From the NCBI GenBank assembly GCA_903864315.1, contig CAIPFK010000152.1:1-64000 (forward strand): a DNA stretch of 64,000 nt. Direction: 5' to 3'. Within the stretch, counting starts at the first letter, position 1. Each line of letters starts with the position of its first letter. This DNA comes from an uncultured Burkholderiales bacterium. GTDB lineage: Bacteria; Pseudomonadota; Gammaproteobacteria; Burkholderiales; Burkholderiaceae_C. Below, piece after piece: positions 27,198 to 37,534 of this stretch. The position numbers and the translations under genes are program-made. The notes under the pieces are model-generated. The model did no database searches. It was not told where the DNA came from and saw only the letters and a list, made by a program, of their open reading frames with translations.

Positions 27198-28192
27198 CAC
27201 TGCGTTTGCCTCGTCAAGACTTCTGCATTGAGGGGAGTTCTAACGCTGCCCTTGAAGAAAAAGTCGATCAAATTGTCAGCCGCCAAGTTGGCCATGGCCA
27301 GTCGGGTCTTCAAGCTGGAGCTGGCCGTGTGCGGGGTCATCACGATGCGTTTTTGGGCCAGAAGTCTTGGGTTGACCTGGGGCTCGTTTTCAAACACATC
27401 CAAGGCCGCCCCCCCGAGGTGGCCACTCTCCAAGGCATCGGCCAACGCGTTCTCGTCAATGAGGCCCCCGCGCGCGATGTTGATGAGATGGCTGCCGGCT
27501 TTCATGCGGGCGATTTCTTGAGCGCCAATGGTGTGGTGCACATCTGGGCTATAGGGCAGCACCAGCATCAAATGATCAGCGCGTTCAAGCAACTCGTCTC
27601 GCGAGACAAACTGAGCTTTCAAGACTCGCTCTGTCTCTGAGGGCAAAGGATGGCGATTGTGATATAGCACTTGCATACCAAAGCCCAGACTCGCCCGCTT
27701 GGCCACCGCTTGGCCTATGCGACCCATGCCCAAAATTCCCAGGGTCGAGCCGTGCACCTCAGCACCGGCAAAAAAATCATAGCGCCACGACGACCACAAG
27801 CCTTCGCGCAAATAGCGCTCACTCTCGCTCATTCGGCGCGCGCAGGCCATCAACAAAGCAAACCCCAAATCTGCGGTTGTTTCGGTGAGCACGTCAGGGG
27901 TGTTGGTGGCCACAATGCCCAACGCGGTGAGCTCGGGAAGATTGAAGTTGTTGAATCCCACGGCCATGTTGGCCGCGACTTTGAGGCGCGTGTTGCCCGC
28001 CAAAAGGCCGGCATTGAGTGGGTCGGCCATGGTGGTGAGAACCCCATCACAGGCTTGCAAACATTGAGCCCACGACTGCGTGCTCCAGGGTTGCCCCCCT
28101 TGGTTGTCCACGACAGTGAAGTGCTCACGCAAGCGCACCAACACCTCAGGGAATATGGGTCTCGCGACTGCAACGGTGATGGACTTGGACAC
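27197..28192 (-). CDS. D-2-hydroxyacid dehydrogenase (glyoxylate/hydroxypyruvate reductase-like)
   Basis: 331 residues. The Rossmann motif LGILGMGRIGQAVAKRA and the catalytic Arg-Glu-His arrangement of the D-isomer family (NIARGGLIDENAL; ENEPQ; MTPHTASS) are all present. The closest functional subgroup by motif is GhrB/glycerate dehydrogenase, which reduces glyoxylate or hydroxypyruvate with NAD(P)H. It lies 128 nt downstream of nhaD and overlaps rmuC. Confidence 0.87.
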   Translation of the reverse strand: MSKSITVAVARPIFPEVLVRLREHFTVVDNQGGQPWSTQSWAQCLQACDGVLTTMADPLNAGLLAGNTRLKVAANMAVGFNNFNLPELTALGIVATNTPDVLTETTADLGFALLMACARRMSESERYLREGLWSSWRYDFFAGAEVHGSTLGILGMGRIGQAVAKRASLGFGMQVLYHNRHPLPSETERVLKAQFVSRDELLERADHLMLVLPYSPDVHHTIGAQEIARMKAGSHLINIARGGLIDENALADALESGHLGGAALDVFENEPQVNPRLLAQKRIVMTPHTASSSLKTRLAMANLAADNLIDFFFKGSVRTPLNAEVLTRQTQ

Positions 28193-28320
28193 TAAAGGAC
28201 CTGATCAATGAAAGATGAAAAATGAAAGATGACCATGACGGTTAACAACCAAACACAAAGGCCCCTGCCTTGGACTGGAAGGCAGCGCCGTTCAAATCAG
28301 AGTGCAGCCAGCGCCCCAGC

Positions 28321-29835
28321 TCAAAGGGGTGCCAACAGTGCGAAAAGTGCCGCCCCAGCACCATAGGCGAGCAGCACCTTCCAGGTGAAGTGCCGCATGT
28401 ACCAGTTGAATTTTAAACCCTCTTGACCCATGGCGACCAAACCCGCAGCCGAGCCCACGATCAAGAGTGAACCTCCGGTGCCAGCGCAATAGGATAACAA
28501 CACCCACAGCAAGTCATCTTTTGGGAATTGCACCAGATCAAACATCTGCATGCCCGCACTCACCAAGGGGATGTTGTCCACAATGGCGCTCAACAAACCC
28601 AGGGCCAACACGGTGTTCCAAGACCCTTGCAAGACTTGCCCCAAAACCTGCGCCCAGACGGCCAACACACCACTGTGGCCCAAGATTTCCATGCACATCA
28701 ATATCGCACCAATGAAACACACGCTGGGGAGGTCAATGTGAGAGACCTCTCGCCATAGCCTAGCAATCGATACTCGCCACGGCGTCGAGTCTTGCCAATT
28801 CAATAGGGGCGAGATGCACAGGCACAAAAGCGCCAGGACCAAGAGCGCACACCCAGCAGGCCCCCACGCAAACCACCATGTCAGCACGGGAATGGCCAGC
28901 AAGCCCAAGAGCCCCAGACCAAAAACCCACAGGCTCCAAGCCTCTTCACACGCACGGGGCTCAAACTGAGCCGGGGGGGCAAGGGCGCTTGCACTCTCCA
29001 ATGACGCCCATGACGCCCATGAATTGGGCTCAGTTTTTGGCATTTGCCAAAGGACAAGGAGCAGCACCACGATGCAGTGCAAGAGCGAGGGCCAAAAGCC
29101 AAATTCCAAGAGCGCACCCGCACTCACCCGCTGACCCAACCACAGCATGGTGCTCGTGACGTCCCCCATGGGCGACCACACCCCACCCGCATTGGCCGCC
29201 ACGACCACCATGCCCGCGAAGCGCCAGCGCAAGGTCTGATCGGGCAAACGGCCTTTGAGCATGGTGAGCATGAGCAAGCACGTGGTCATGTTGTCCAAAA
29301 TGGCGCTCAAGATAAAACTCGCCAAGCTCACCCAAACGAGCATGAGACTGGGACTTGGTGACCACAACAGTTGAAGCACGCGAGCAAACCCACCATGGTG
29401 ATTGATCCATTGCACCACCCCCATCACCGCCATCAAAAACACCAACAACGCACCCACGTGTTTGCACGACTCATAGAGTTCGTCCACAAAACGTGCACTC
29501 CAGTGGGACTGCTGGGCCGACACGATCAGCATCAGCACGGCCCCCCCAAGAGCCAACCACGTTCTGGACAGGGCCAAGCTGTCTTCGAACACCACAGCCG
29601 CATAGGTGAGCACAAAGAGCGCGACCAAGACCCACTGGGACACCGCTCCCGCCGAGACGCCAAGCCAGGAGCCCATCCAAGCCATTGGCACAGATTGCCC
29701 CCAGGCCTCAAAACCCAGCACCAGGCCCATGAGGAGCAATACCAGCAGGCTCAAGACACCGCGCATCACAAGGCCGGTGCGCGCGCTCAAGTGCCCGCCA
29801 CCCTCAACGCCGGATGGGCCACTCGAGAGACTCAT
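28321..29835 (-). CDS. nhaD: NhaD-type sodium:proton antiporter
   Basis: About 504 residues from the ATG at 29835, chosen because earlier starts lie inside pncB; a later ATG at 29766 is possible. It has at least ten membrane segments. The motifs LSAILDNMTTCLLML and LLSAIVDNIPLVSAGM, each with a membrane-buried Asp-Asn, and the GGSLLIVGSAAG segment are typical of the NhaD/ArsB-like ion transporter superfamily. It exchanges Na+ (or Li+) for protons at the inner membrane. Confidence 0.88.
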   Translation of the reverse strand: MSLSSGPSGVEGGGHLSARTGLVMRGVLSLLVLLLMGLVLGFEAWGQSVPMAWMGSWLGVSAGAVSQWVLVALFVLTYAAVVFEDSLALSRTWLALGGAVLMLIVSAQQSHWSARFVDELYESCKHVGALLVFLMAVMGVVQWINHHGGFARVLQLLWSPSPSLMLVWVSLASFILSAILDNMTTCLLMLTMLKGRLPDQTLRWRFAGMVVVAANAGGVWSPMGDVTSTMLWLGQRVSAGALLEFGFWPSLLHCIVVLLLVLWQMPKTEPNSWASWASLESASALAPPAQFEPRACEEAWSLWVFGLGLLGLLAIPVLTWWFAWGPAGCALLVLALLCLCISPLLNWQDSTPWRVSIARLWREVSHIDLPSVCFIGAILMCMEILGHSGVLAVWAQVLGQVLQGSWNTVLALGLLSAIVDNIPLVSAGMQMFDLVQFPKDDLLWVLLSYCAGTGGSLLIVGSAAGLVAMGQEGLKFNWYMRHFTWKVLLAYGAGAALFALLAPL

Positions 29836-29875
29836 CGCCCAAACCGCCCATGAATCAAATCCACCCCTGTGATCC

Positions 29876-31057
29876 TCATGGAGGCGAGATGTCAAAGACT
29901 TGGCGCAAATAGGCCAAGTATTTTTCATCGGTGCACATATTCTTCGATGGGGTGTCAGAGAGCTTGGCCACAGGCTGGCCATTGCACTCGACCATTTTGA
30001 TGACGATTTGAAGGGGCTCATACCCCAAGTCGTTGGTCAAATTGGTTCCAATACCAAAGGCGAGTTGGCAGCGTCCCTTGAATTGCTGGTAGAGCTCAAT
30101 GGTTTTGGGAACAGTGAGTCCGTCACTGAAAATCAATATTTTCGTCCTGGGGTCCACCCGCATGGCTTTGTAGTGGGCAATCATGCGCTCTCCCCAGGCA
30201 AACGGGTCTCCAGAGTCATGACGAGCGCCGTCAAAGAGTTTGCAAAAATACAAATCAAAGTCTCTCAAAAAGGGCTCAATGCCATACACATCGGAGAGCG
30301 CAATCCCGAGGTCACCGCGATACTCGCGCGCCCAAGACTCAAAGCCAAACACTTGCGAGTCTCTGAGCCTGGGCCCCAAGGACTGACACGCTTGTAAATA
30401 TTCATGGGCCATGGTGCCCAATGGGGTGAGTCCGAGCGTCATGGCGAAATAGACGTTGCTGGTCCCGGCGAGTTGGCCCTGGGCCCCCGTGCCCAGCTTG
30501 GCACTCAAGACACGCAGCACCTCTTCTTGCCAAGACCTGGAGAAGCGGCGACGCGTGCCATAGTCGGCGATTTTGAGGTCCCCCAAATTGGCCCCTTGCA
30601 ATTGCTCAATTTTGGTCTCCAAGCGGGCACGCCCTTGCAAAAAATCGGGCACGGGATGGAGGTCCTTGAACGCGACTTCGTTGACAATGGCCAGCACGGG
30701 GATTTCAAACAAAATGGTGTGCAACCAAGGCCCATTGATGTTGATTTCGAGCTCACCCGATGCTGAGCTGCCCACCTCGATGTATTTTTCATTGAGTTTG
30801 AAGAGGGCCAAAAAGTCCACAAAGTCGCTCTTGATGAATCGCAAAGTGGAGAGCCATTTGAGCTCTTTTTCAGTGAAACTCAAAGAACACAAGGACTTGA
30901 TTTCTTGGCGAATTTCACTGGCCAAATGCCCGAGTTGGACGCCGGCGTTGCGACTCTTGAATCGGTACTGCACTTGTGCACCGGGAAACTGATGCAAGAC
31001 GGCTTGCATCATGGTGAACTTGTAGAGGTCGGTGTCGAGTAAGCTGGTGATGATCAT
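29876..31057 (-). CDS. pncB: nicotinate phosphoribosyltransferase
   Basis: 393 residues, usual length. It makes nicotinate mononucleotide from nicotinate, PRPP and ATP in the Preiss-Handler route to NAD. The N-terminus [16 protein letters not shown] is characteristic. The autophosphorylated histidine lies in [11 protein letters not shown], and the phosphate-binding part includes SDGLTVPK and [10 protein letters not shown]. Its ATG overlaps the nitroreductase stop by 4 bp (ATGA), so they are coupled. Confidence 0.96.
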   Translation of the reverse strand: MIITSLLDTDLYKFTMMQAVLHQFPGAQVQYRFKSRNAGVQLGHLASEIRQEIKSLCSLSFTEKELKWLSTLRFIKSDFVDFLALFKLNEKYIEVGSSASGELEININGPWLHTILFEIPVLAIVNEVAFKDLHPVPDFLQGRARLETKIEQLQGANLGDLKIADYGTRRRFSRSWQEEVLRVLSAKLGTGAQGQLAGTSNVYFAMTLGLTPLGTMAHEYLQACQSLGPRLRDSQVFGFESWAREYRGDLGIALSDVYGIEPFLRDFDLYFCKLFDGARHDSGDPFAWGERMIAHYKAMRVDPRTKILIFSDGLTVPKTIELYQQFKGRCQLAFGIGTNLTNDLGYEPLQIVIKMVECNGQPVAKLSDTPSKNMCTDEKYLAYLRQVFDISPP

Positions 31058-31827
31058 GGTGGTGATGTTGACAAATGTCGATCAAGAGTGGGGTGCAGTC
31101 GTCCCTCCATGGATTGGACGCCGCACGCTGCTGGCTCACTCACCCAATGCGCAAAGCCTTCCACGCTTTCTCGCGGCGTGTGAAAGTCGTTGACGCGCGC
31201 TTTGGTGTCAGCATACCCCAAGCTCATGCCGCACATGAGCGTTTCTTGCTCAGGATCGGCCCCCAGGAGTGGCATCACCACACTGGCATAGGGCAGCCAA
31301 GCCGCTTGAGGGCAGGTGTCCAGGCCACGGGCTTTGGCCGCGAGCATGGTGTTTTGCATGAACATCCCCAAATCGAGCATGGAGCCACGCTCAAGCGTTT
31401 TTGACAAGGTGAACATGAGACCCACGGGTGCTCCAAAGAACAAAAAATTGGCCTGGTGTTGGCGGTGCATTTTGTCTTTTTCACCTTTTTCGATGCCAAG
31501 CTTTTTGTACAAACCCCAACCATTGTCGCGGCGTCTTTGCAAGTATGGCTCGGTCCACTGGCGTGGGTAATAGGCATAAGGGGCGGTGAAGGGGGAAGGC
31601 TTCCCAGGCTCGACCAAGTGAGCTGCCGACTGGTCGTGCGCCAAGCAAACCTCGCGCGAGACACGCGTGAGAGCAGCACCGCTCAAGACATAGACACGCC
31701 AAGGCTGGATATTGGAGCCTGAGGGCGCACGCGCTGCGACTTGCAAAATCTCCTGGACCAAGGCCTGGGGAACCGGCTGGTTGAGATAAGCGCGCACGGA
31801 ATGCCGAGAAGCGATGAGTGCATCCAT
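31054..31827 (-). CDS. nitroreductase family FMN protein
   Basis: 257 residues from the ATG at 31827; longer alternatives up to TTG 31983 exist without a good ribosome site. The core has [27 protein letters not shown] (FMN phosphate and ring contacts) and a C-terminal GMSLGYAD with following arginine. Members reduce nitro compounds, quinones or unsaturated bonds with NAD(P)H. The substrate is unknown. Placement between a deacetylase-like gene and pncB may mean only convenient cotranscription. Confidence 0.85.
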   Translation of the reverse strand: MDALIASRHSVRAYLNQPVPQALVQEILQVAARAPSGSNIQPWRVYVLSGAALTRVSREVCLAHDQSAAHLVEPGKPSPFTAPYAYYPRQWTEPYLQRRRDNGWGLYKKLGIEKGEKDKMHRQHQANFLFFGAPVGLMFTLSKTLERGSMLDLGMFMQNTMLAAKARGLDTCPQAAWLPYASVVMPLLGADPEQETLMCGMSLGYADTKARVNDFHTPRESVEGFAHWVSEPAACGVQSMEGRLHPTLDRHLSTSPP

Positions 31828-32058
31828 GGCATGGCTTGGCAAGGCATGGGACAGCTCTGGGGGCTGTGCCCTCTCAGGCAGCTCTTTCGTCAAGGCAGTT
31901 TCAGACTCAGAATTGATCAAAAAAAATCTCCCACCCTCGAGTTCACCACCACACAAGGGGCCCAAGAGCCGCCTGCACACCAATGGGGATTATCTCTCCA
32001 AATCAGACCATCCGCGCATGGCCAACAGGCCCGTCAAGGAGCGCCAAGGCATTGGCAT

Positions 32059-32988
32059 TCATGGGCGTGGGGATTGCCAACGCTGCCAAGCCTTCAAGGC
32101 TTGGCCAAAGGTGTTGATTTGCAATTGCACGGTGTGCTCCAAGGTCGGGCCATAGCCGCCGGCCATTGCAAAGGCCAAGGGAGTTTGTTGCACCCTCGCC
32201 CACTCAAAGACCCGTGCATCGCGTGACCATAAACCTTGCTCACTCAGGGCCAAGCGCCCGAGTCGGTCATTGGCGTGGGGGTCCACGCCAGCAAGATAAA
32301 ACACCAAATCAAAAGGGCCTTGCTGCTCGAGGTGCTTGAGGGCCACATCGAGTTGTGCCAAGTAGGGCTCATCGGTGCAATCGTCGGGCAGCTCAATATC
32401 GAGATCACTGGACTCTTTGCGAAAAGGAAAATTTTTAGCACCATGCAACGACACGGTGTAAACGCTCGGGTCATCCCTAAAAATCGCCGCAGTGCCATTG
32501 CCTTGATGCACATCCAAGTCAACGATGGCCACACGAAATCTTGTGGCGCCATGGCGCTTGGCCTCCACGGCCATCAACCGAGCCGCCACCGCCACGTCAT
32601 TGAAGACACAAAATCCGCCTCCTCGGTGCCGACTGGCATGGTGGGTCCCGCCCGCCATATTGCCACTCAGCCCCTCCCGCAGTGCCGTCCTTGCTGCAGA
32701 GATGGTGGCCCCGACCGAACATTGCGCTCGCTCGACCATGCCCTGCGACCAGGGGAAACCTATTTCGCGTTGGTGCGCAACGTCCAGCCGTCCCTCCATC
32801 ACGGCAAGGATGTAGTCCGTGTCGTGCACCAAAGCGAGCTCGCCAGCGCTTGCTGGCCTGGCCTCAAGTTGCTCAATGCCAGGCCAGTGCTCTTGCACAG
32901 CCATTTTGAGCAAAGCGTATTTCCCCATGGGGAAACGGTGCCCTGCTGGCAAGGTCTGCAAATGGGTCGCCGCGTAATACACTTTCAT
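32059..32988 (-). CDS. histone-deacetylase-like amidohydrolase
   Basis: 309 residues from the ATG at 32988, selected because GAGG lies 5 nt upstream and the product then begins like its family (KVYYAATH). Zinc and catalytic motifs are complete: HHASRHRGGGFCVFNDVA, VDLDVHQGNGT and LAGVDPHANDRLG. Bacterial members deacetylate acetyl-lysine (acetoin-utilisation type) or small acetylated amines. It is the first gene of the leftward run. Confidence 0.88.
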   Translation of the reverse strand: MKVYYAATHLQTLPAGHRFPMGKYALLKMAVQEHWPGIEQLEARPASAGELALVHDTDYILAVMEGRLDVAHQREIGFPWSQGMVERAQCSVGATISAARTALREGLSGNMAGGTHHASRHRGGGFCVFNDVAVAARLMAVEAKRHGATRFRVAIVDLDVHQGNGTAAIFRDDPSVYTVSLHGAKNFPFRKESSDLDIELPDDCTDEPYLAQLDVALKHLEQQGPFDLVFYLAGVDPHANDRLGRLALSEQGLWSRDARVFEWARVQQTPLAFAMAGGYGPTLEHTVQLQINTFGQALKAWQRWQSPRP

Positions 32989-33280
32989 GGAAGCCTCATC
33001 CATCCGCCAATGTTGGAAACAGTCCACCTCGCCGCCCATTCCATCATCGGAGCCTTCTCGACGAGCCCCATGTGAGACGACTGAGCGCCAAGGGATGAGA
33101 GCAATGAGCCACAAGATTGGAATTTTAGAGAACCACCTCTAATCTGCCGTCCAGACTAGTCAAAACCCTTGTTTTAAAGCACTGGACCCCTATACTTCAG
33201 TCATGTTGCAGTGCATCAAAGAATGTTTGGTCATTGCACAGGTTTTAAAACTTGTTCATTTATCCCTTAGGAGTGTCCCC

Positions 33281-33838
33281 ATGTTAACTGTTGACCAAAT
33301 CACCACTGCCCACAAAAATAACCTCGACGTCTTTTTTGGCATGTCTGAAAAAGCCTTTGCTGGCGTTGAGAAATTGGTAGAGCTCAATTTGGCCGCTGCC
33401 AAGAGCGCGATCAGCGAGAGCGTTCACCAAGCCCACACCCTGATCTCCATCAAGGACCCCCAGGAAATTGCGTCTTTGCAAACCACGATGGTGCAACCCA
33501 TGGCTGAAAAAGCGGTGGCCTATGGCCGTCATGTTTATGAAATCGCCTCCAGCACCAGTGCCGAGATTGGCAAAACCATGGAAGCGCAGGCCTCTGAAGC
33601 CCAACACGGCATGATGAGTTTCATCGACTCCACCACCAAAAATGCCCCCAATGGCTCTGAAGCCTTTGTGGCCATGTTCAAAAGCGCCATGACCGCTGGT
33701 CAAAACGCCGTTGAAACAGTGCAAAAAGCGGTCAAACAAGTGAGCGAGACAGCCGAGGCCAATCTCCAAGCTGTGGCCGCCACCACCATGTCCAACGCTC
33801 AAGTGGCCACCAAAGCTGCTGCCAAAAAACGCGCTTGA
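33281..33838 (+). CDS. phaP: phasin (PHA granule-associated protein)
   Basis: 185 residues from the ATG at 33281 after a strong AGGAG site. The phasin_2 pattern is clear: an N-terminal amphipathic helix (NNLDVFFGMSEKAFAGVEKLVELNL), then Ala/Thr-rich helices and a C-terminal AAAKKRA tail. Phasins coat PHB granules and set their size. In this family it is usually repressed by PhaR, whose gene is at 8398. A rho-independent terminator follows at 33912. Confidence 0.94.
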   Translation: MLTVDQITTAHKNNLDVFFGMSEKAFAGVEKLVELNLAAAKSAISESVHQAHTLISIKDPQEIASLQTTMVQPMAEKAVAYGRHVYEIASSTSAEIGKTMEAQASEAQHGMMSFIDSTTKNAPNGSEAFVAMFKSAMTAGQNAVETVQKAVKQVSETAEANLQAVAATTMSNAQVATKAAAKKRA

Positions 33839-33911
33839 TTGACAAGCCCCAGTGAACGGGGTGGCGCGGGGTGAGTTGATGCAGGCCCCGCATCCCCAGA
33901 AGTTCAAAATC

Positions 33912-33945
33912 AGCCCAAAGCAGCCCTCTGTTTTGGGCTTTTTTT
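33912..33945 (+). terminator. rho-independent terminator after phaP
   Basis: AGCCCAAA (33912-33919) pairs with TTTGGGCT (33932-33939), with an 11-12 nt loop, followed by a run of T. It is about 75 nt after the phaP stop. Confidence 0.85.
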
Positions 33946-34026
33946 GTGGGCGAGCGGGGTTCAGTCGTGGCCCCCGCCTGACCTTGGACTCGGGCCAGAG
34001 GGCCCCAAGCTCTCAAGCGTTCAGAC

Positions 34027-35124
34027 TCAACGAAGGTCGAGCAAGGACTTCAACTGGGGCAACAACGCCAACATGGCCGCTCGACCCGCCTCCATCGACC
34101 GTTTTCTTTCGTTGAAGGCTGCCGAGCCGACGCCCTGGAGTTGGGGTCTCACAACAACATCGGCGTCTTTGAGCTCAAAATCGTTGATGCTCTTGCCCAT
34201 GATGCTGAAGGTTTGGAGCAAGATTTGCAGCATCCCATCGGCCTTGTTGCCCTCTGGGGGGGACGAGATGTCAACAGCGAGCACGACATCGGCGCCCATT
34301 TGTCTGGCAAAACGCACCGGAACAGGTGACACCAGGCCGCCATCGACATACTCCCGATCGCCAATTTTGACCGGCGGAAAGACCGCTGGCACAGAGCTGG
34401 AGGCTCTCACGGCCAAAGCCACATCGCCGCGTTGAAACAAAATGGCTTGACCCGAATGCAAATCGGTGGCCACCACACCCAAGGGGATTTTCATCTCCTC
34501 GATTTTTTTGATGTTCAGTTGTTGATCAATGTACTTGGTGAGCGCATCCCCGCGCATGACGCCTCGCGTGAGCAATGGCACGGTCCAATCCGTAAGCATG
34601 GACTCGTCCATCATCTCGGAGATGCGCTGCAACTGTGCCGACGTCTTGCCACTGGCGTAAAAAGCCGCGACCACACTGCCCGCCGATGTACCCACAATCA
34701 ACTGGGGCTTGATCCCGGCTTCCTCGAGCACTTCGATCACGCCCACATGGGCAAAACCGCGGGCCGCACCACCGCCCAGTGCAAGGCCCAGACGAATGGG
34801 TTTTTTGACGGCGCCAGGTGTTTTGCTGGCCGTGGAATCCGCACTTGCATTTGGCTTTGCAGTGGCGTTTGCAGTGGTGGTGTTGCCCAGCTGGGTGTCG
34901 ACTCTGAGAGTGGCTGTCGCGTCTTTCACGCCCGCCCCATTCAATTCACCCTTGCCAGGTCCTTGGGGCGTGGAGCACGCCACCAGCAAGAAGCTCATGG
35001 CTGCAAGGATAGACAGATGCAGCCATTGCCTCACACGCGAGCCATGGGAGCCATGGGCTCCATGCCCCCAATCTACTTGAACAGGTTGGGACCGTGACTG
35101 CCAAAAACCGAGAAACTTGAACAT
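34027..35124 (-). CDS. patatin-like phospholipase, predicted lipoprotein (RssA type)
   Basis: About 365 residues from ATG 35124. A GTG at 35034 would give an ideal short lipoprotein signal (MRQWLHLSI... to LLVACS), so the true start may be there. After the lipobox cysteine comes a roughly 55-residue Ala/Thr-rich linker. The patatin domain follows with GGGAARG (oxyanion), GTSAG (Ser nucleophile) and DGG (catalytic Asp). The family hydrolyses acyl esters of phospholipids. It is convergent with phaP and its terminator. Confidence 0.88.
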   Translation of the reverse strand: MFKFLGFWQSRSQPVQVDWGHGAHGSHGSRVRQWLHLSILAAMSFLLVACSTPQGPGKGELNGAGVKDATATLRVDTQLGNTTTANATAKPNASADSTASKTPGAVKKPIRLGLALGGGAARGFAHVGVIEVLEEAGIKPQLIVGTSAGSVVAAFYASGKTSAQLQRISEMMDESMLTDWTVPLLTRGVMRGDALTKYIDQQLNIKKIEEMKIPLGVVATDLHSGQAILFQRGDVALAVRASSSVPAVFPPVKIGDREYVDGGLVSPVPVRFARQMGADVVLAVDISSPPEGNKADGMLQILLQTFSIMGKSINDFELKDADVVVRPQLQGVGSAAFNERKRSMEAGRAAMLALLPQLKSLLDLR

Positions 35125-35389
35125 CAAACACACTCTCAAAATATGCCCCCAAGCATTCACAACTTGGGGACTGCATCCAACCCATGCCCTGAGGACACCC
35201 TGTCCAACAAGTCAAAGACCCCATTATCCCAGAGTGCCCGCTCCAAAACCCCAATACCAGCACGTCAAGCAGGTCCTCTCCAGGGCTTGGAGCACCCCAG
35301 TCACAATTCTCAACGCCCAAGAAACAATGAGTCCCCTCAGTCTGCATCAAAGCGCCTAAAATCAGTTCCAGCCAGTCCCAGAATTATTC

Positions 35390-37324
35390 ATGTCCATCCC
35401 ACAAACTTTCATCGACGACCTATTGAGCCGCACTGACATCGTGGAAGTGGTGGGGCGCCACGTGCCCTTGAAAAAAGCGGGGGCGAACTTTGTCGGCTTG
35501 TGTCCCTTTCACAATGAAAAGTCACCGTCTTTTTCGGTGAGCCCCGTCAAGCAGTTTTTTCACTGCTTTGGCTGCGGCAAAAGCGGCAATGCACTCGGAT
35601 TTTTGATGGAGCACAGTGGCTTGCACTTTGTCGAGTCGGTTCAAGACCTGGCACAAAGTGTTGGCATGGTGATGCCGGTGACGCAATTTTCCCCGCAAGA
35701 GCAAGAACGTGCGGTGGAGCAGCGTCGCCAGCAAAGCACCTTGATTGACATTTTGGAATCTGCAGCCCTTTCGTATCGCCAGCACCTCAAAGATTCCCCC
35801 AAGGCCATTGCCTACCTCAAACAACGAGGCCTCTCCGGTGAGATCGCCAAGGTCTATGGTCTGGGGTATGCGCTAGACGAGTGGACGCAACTCGCGCGCG
35901 TGTTTGATGACTACCAAGACCCCAAATTGGTCGAATCCAGTCTCGTGATCGATCACCAAGAGGACCCACAAAGTCAAAAGCGTTACGACCGTTTCAGAGA
36001 CCGAATCATGTTTCCCATTCGCAATATCAAAGGCGAATGCATCGGCTTTGGTGGTCGAGTCTTGGGAGATGGCACGCCGAAATACCTGAACTCTTCTGAG
36101 ACTCCCGTTTTCAGCAAGGGACGAGAGCTCTACGGTCTCTATGAAGCCCGACAAGCCATCAAAGAAGCCGCCTACGCCATCGTGACAGAGGGGTACATGG
36201 ACGTGGTGGCTTTGGCGCAACTGGGTTTTGCGCAAACTGTGGCCACTTTGGGCACAGCGTGCACGAGCGAGCATGTGCAAAAACTTTTCCGACACACCGA
36301 CACCATCGTCTTTAGCTTTGACGGGGATGCGGCTGGGCGGCGAGCTGCCAAAAAGGCCTTGGATGTTTCACTGCCCTTTGCCAAAGACACGAGAAGTTTG
36401 AAGTTTTTATTTCTCCCCCCTGAGCACGACCCCGACAGCTTCGTGCGCGAGCAAGGGGTGGACGCTTTTTCACGCATGATCACCAGCGCCACGCCACTGA
36501 GCCAATTTCTGGTCGAACAAGCCAGAATTGGCTGCGAACTCTCCAGCGCGGAGGGCAGGTCATTGTTGGCCTCACAAGCATTTCCAATGTGGAACGCCTT
36601 GCCAGAGGGTGTTTTGAAGGCCCAAATTCTGAGCGACCTCGCCGTGTTGGTGAACTTGGGGCCGCATGAACTGCGCAATCTATGGATGCAACAATACGCG
36701 GCCCCCAGGGGGGCCAATGGAAACACAGGCCCCTCAGGCCCGGCAGGTCCAATGGGCTCGAGCCCCCAAGGGGCTGAACGTTATGCCAACCCCAACGGGG
36801 TTTTCAAACGGGCTTTTTCCAAGGGACGCAACCGCACAGGTTTCAAATCCGATGGCCCCCTCGTGGATCACAACACTGCACCACGGGGCTCATTGAGGCA
36901 CGCCCCCATGTCCAGACAAGACCGAGCGGTGCAAATTCTCTTTCAGTCCATGAGTGCGTGGTCTCAGTTGAGCACAGAGCAGCAAAACTTATTGTGTCAT
37001 TTGCCTTCTCCCCATGGTGGTGCCTTCACGTGGCTTGATCAACAACTCAATGAGCACGGCCTCATGGACTGGGCACAGTTGAGTGCTTTGCCCATGCCCA
37101 ACAGTTGGGCCAATTGGCTCAATGGCTTGATACACAATATTCCCAGCGACCTTGAAACTGAGCCCAGCGAACTCATCAGTATTCTTTTGGAACTTGAAAA
37201 AGCGGATATCTCAGCCCAATTGACTCAAATGGCCCCCTTGGTGGGAAATGACCCTCAAATCTACCAACAATTCAAAAGCCTGAGTGCACGTTTTGCTTTA
37301 CTCAAAGCCAAAGTTTCAGTATAA
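35390..37324 (+). CDS. dnaG: DNA primase DnaG
   Basis: 644 residues. The zinc-binding site is Cys38-x2-His41 with Cys59-x2-Cys62. The TOPRIM part has VTEGYMDVVAL and SFDGDAAGRRAAKKAL. After the RNA polymerase domain, around residues 443-500, is a linker with collagen-like Gly-Pro triplets (GPSGPAGPMG), then the helicase-binding C-terminal domain. It makes primers for lagging-strand synthesis. rpoD follows on the same strand, the old macromolecular-synthesis order, with no rpsU in front. Confidence 0.96.
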   Translation: MSIPQTFIDDLLSRTDIVEVVGRHVPLKKAGANFVGLCPFHNEKSPSFSVSPVKQFFHCFGCGKSGNALGFLMEHSGLHFVESVQDLAQSVGMVMPVTQFSPQEQERAVEQRRQQSTLIDILESAALSYRQHLKDSPKAIAYLKQRGLSGEIAKVYGLGYALDEWTQLARVFDDYQDPKLVESSLVIDHQEDPQSQKRYDRFRDRIMFPIRNIKGECIGFGGRVLGDGTPKYLNSSETPVFSKGRELYGLYEARQAIKEAAYAIVTEGYMDVVALAQLGFAQTVATLGTACTSEHVQKLFRHTDTIVFSFDGDAAGRRAAKKALDVSLPFAKDTRSLKFLFLPPEHDPDSFVREQGVDAFSRMITSATPLSQFLVEQARIGCELSSAEGRSLLASQAFPMWNALPEGVLKAQILSDLAVLVNLGPHELRNLWMQQYAAPRGANGNTGPSGPAGPMGSSPQGAERYANPNGVFKRAFSKGRNRTGFKSDGPLVDHNTAPRGSLRHAPMSRQDRAVQILFQSMSAWSQLSTEQQNLLCHLPSPHGGAFTWLDQQLNEHGLMDWAQLSALPMPNSWANWLNGLIHNIPSDLETEPSELISILLELEKADISAQLTQMAPLVGNDPQIYQQFKSLSARFALLKAKVSV

Positions 37325-37325
37325 T
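37297..37325 (+). promoter_or_regulatory. candidate sigma70 promoter for rpoD inside the dnaG end
   Basis: TTTACT (37297-37302) and a perfect TATAAT (37320-37325) are 17 bp apart. The -10 box overlaps the dnaG stop codon, so rpoD could be transcribed apart from dnaG. Confidence 0.5.
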
Positions 37326-37534
37326 CCACTCTAGCAAGTGCGACAGCAATACCTCCGGACCGGCCAATTTTGACGCCCAAGCGCGCATTGATCGCCAATC
37401 ACCGCAAGGACTGCACTCCAAATGTTCGCCCAAACCGCTTGCGTTTTTGATTCCACCCTGTTCATTTCCCCTTAATTTCATTCATGTGCGCCTCCCCTTG
37501 GGGTGGTCACAGATACTGCTGTCGAGGATTCATC

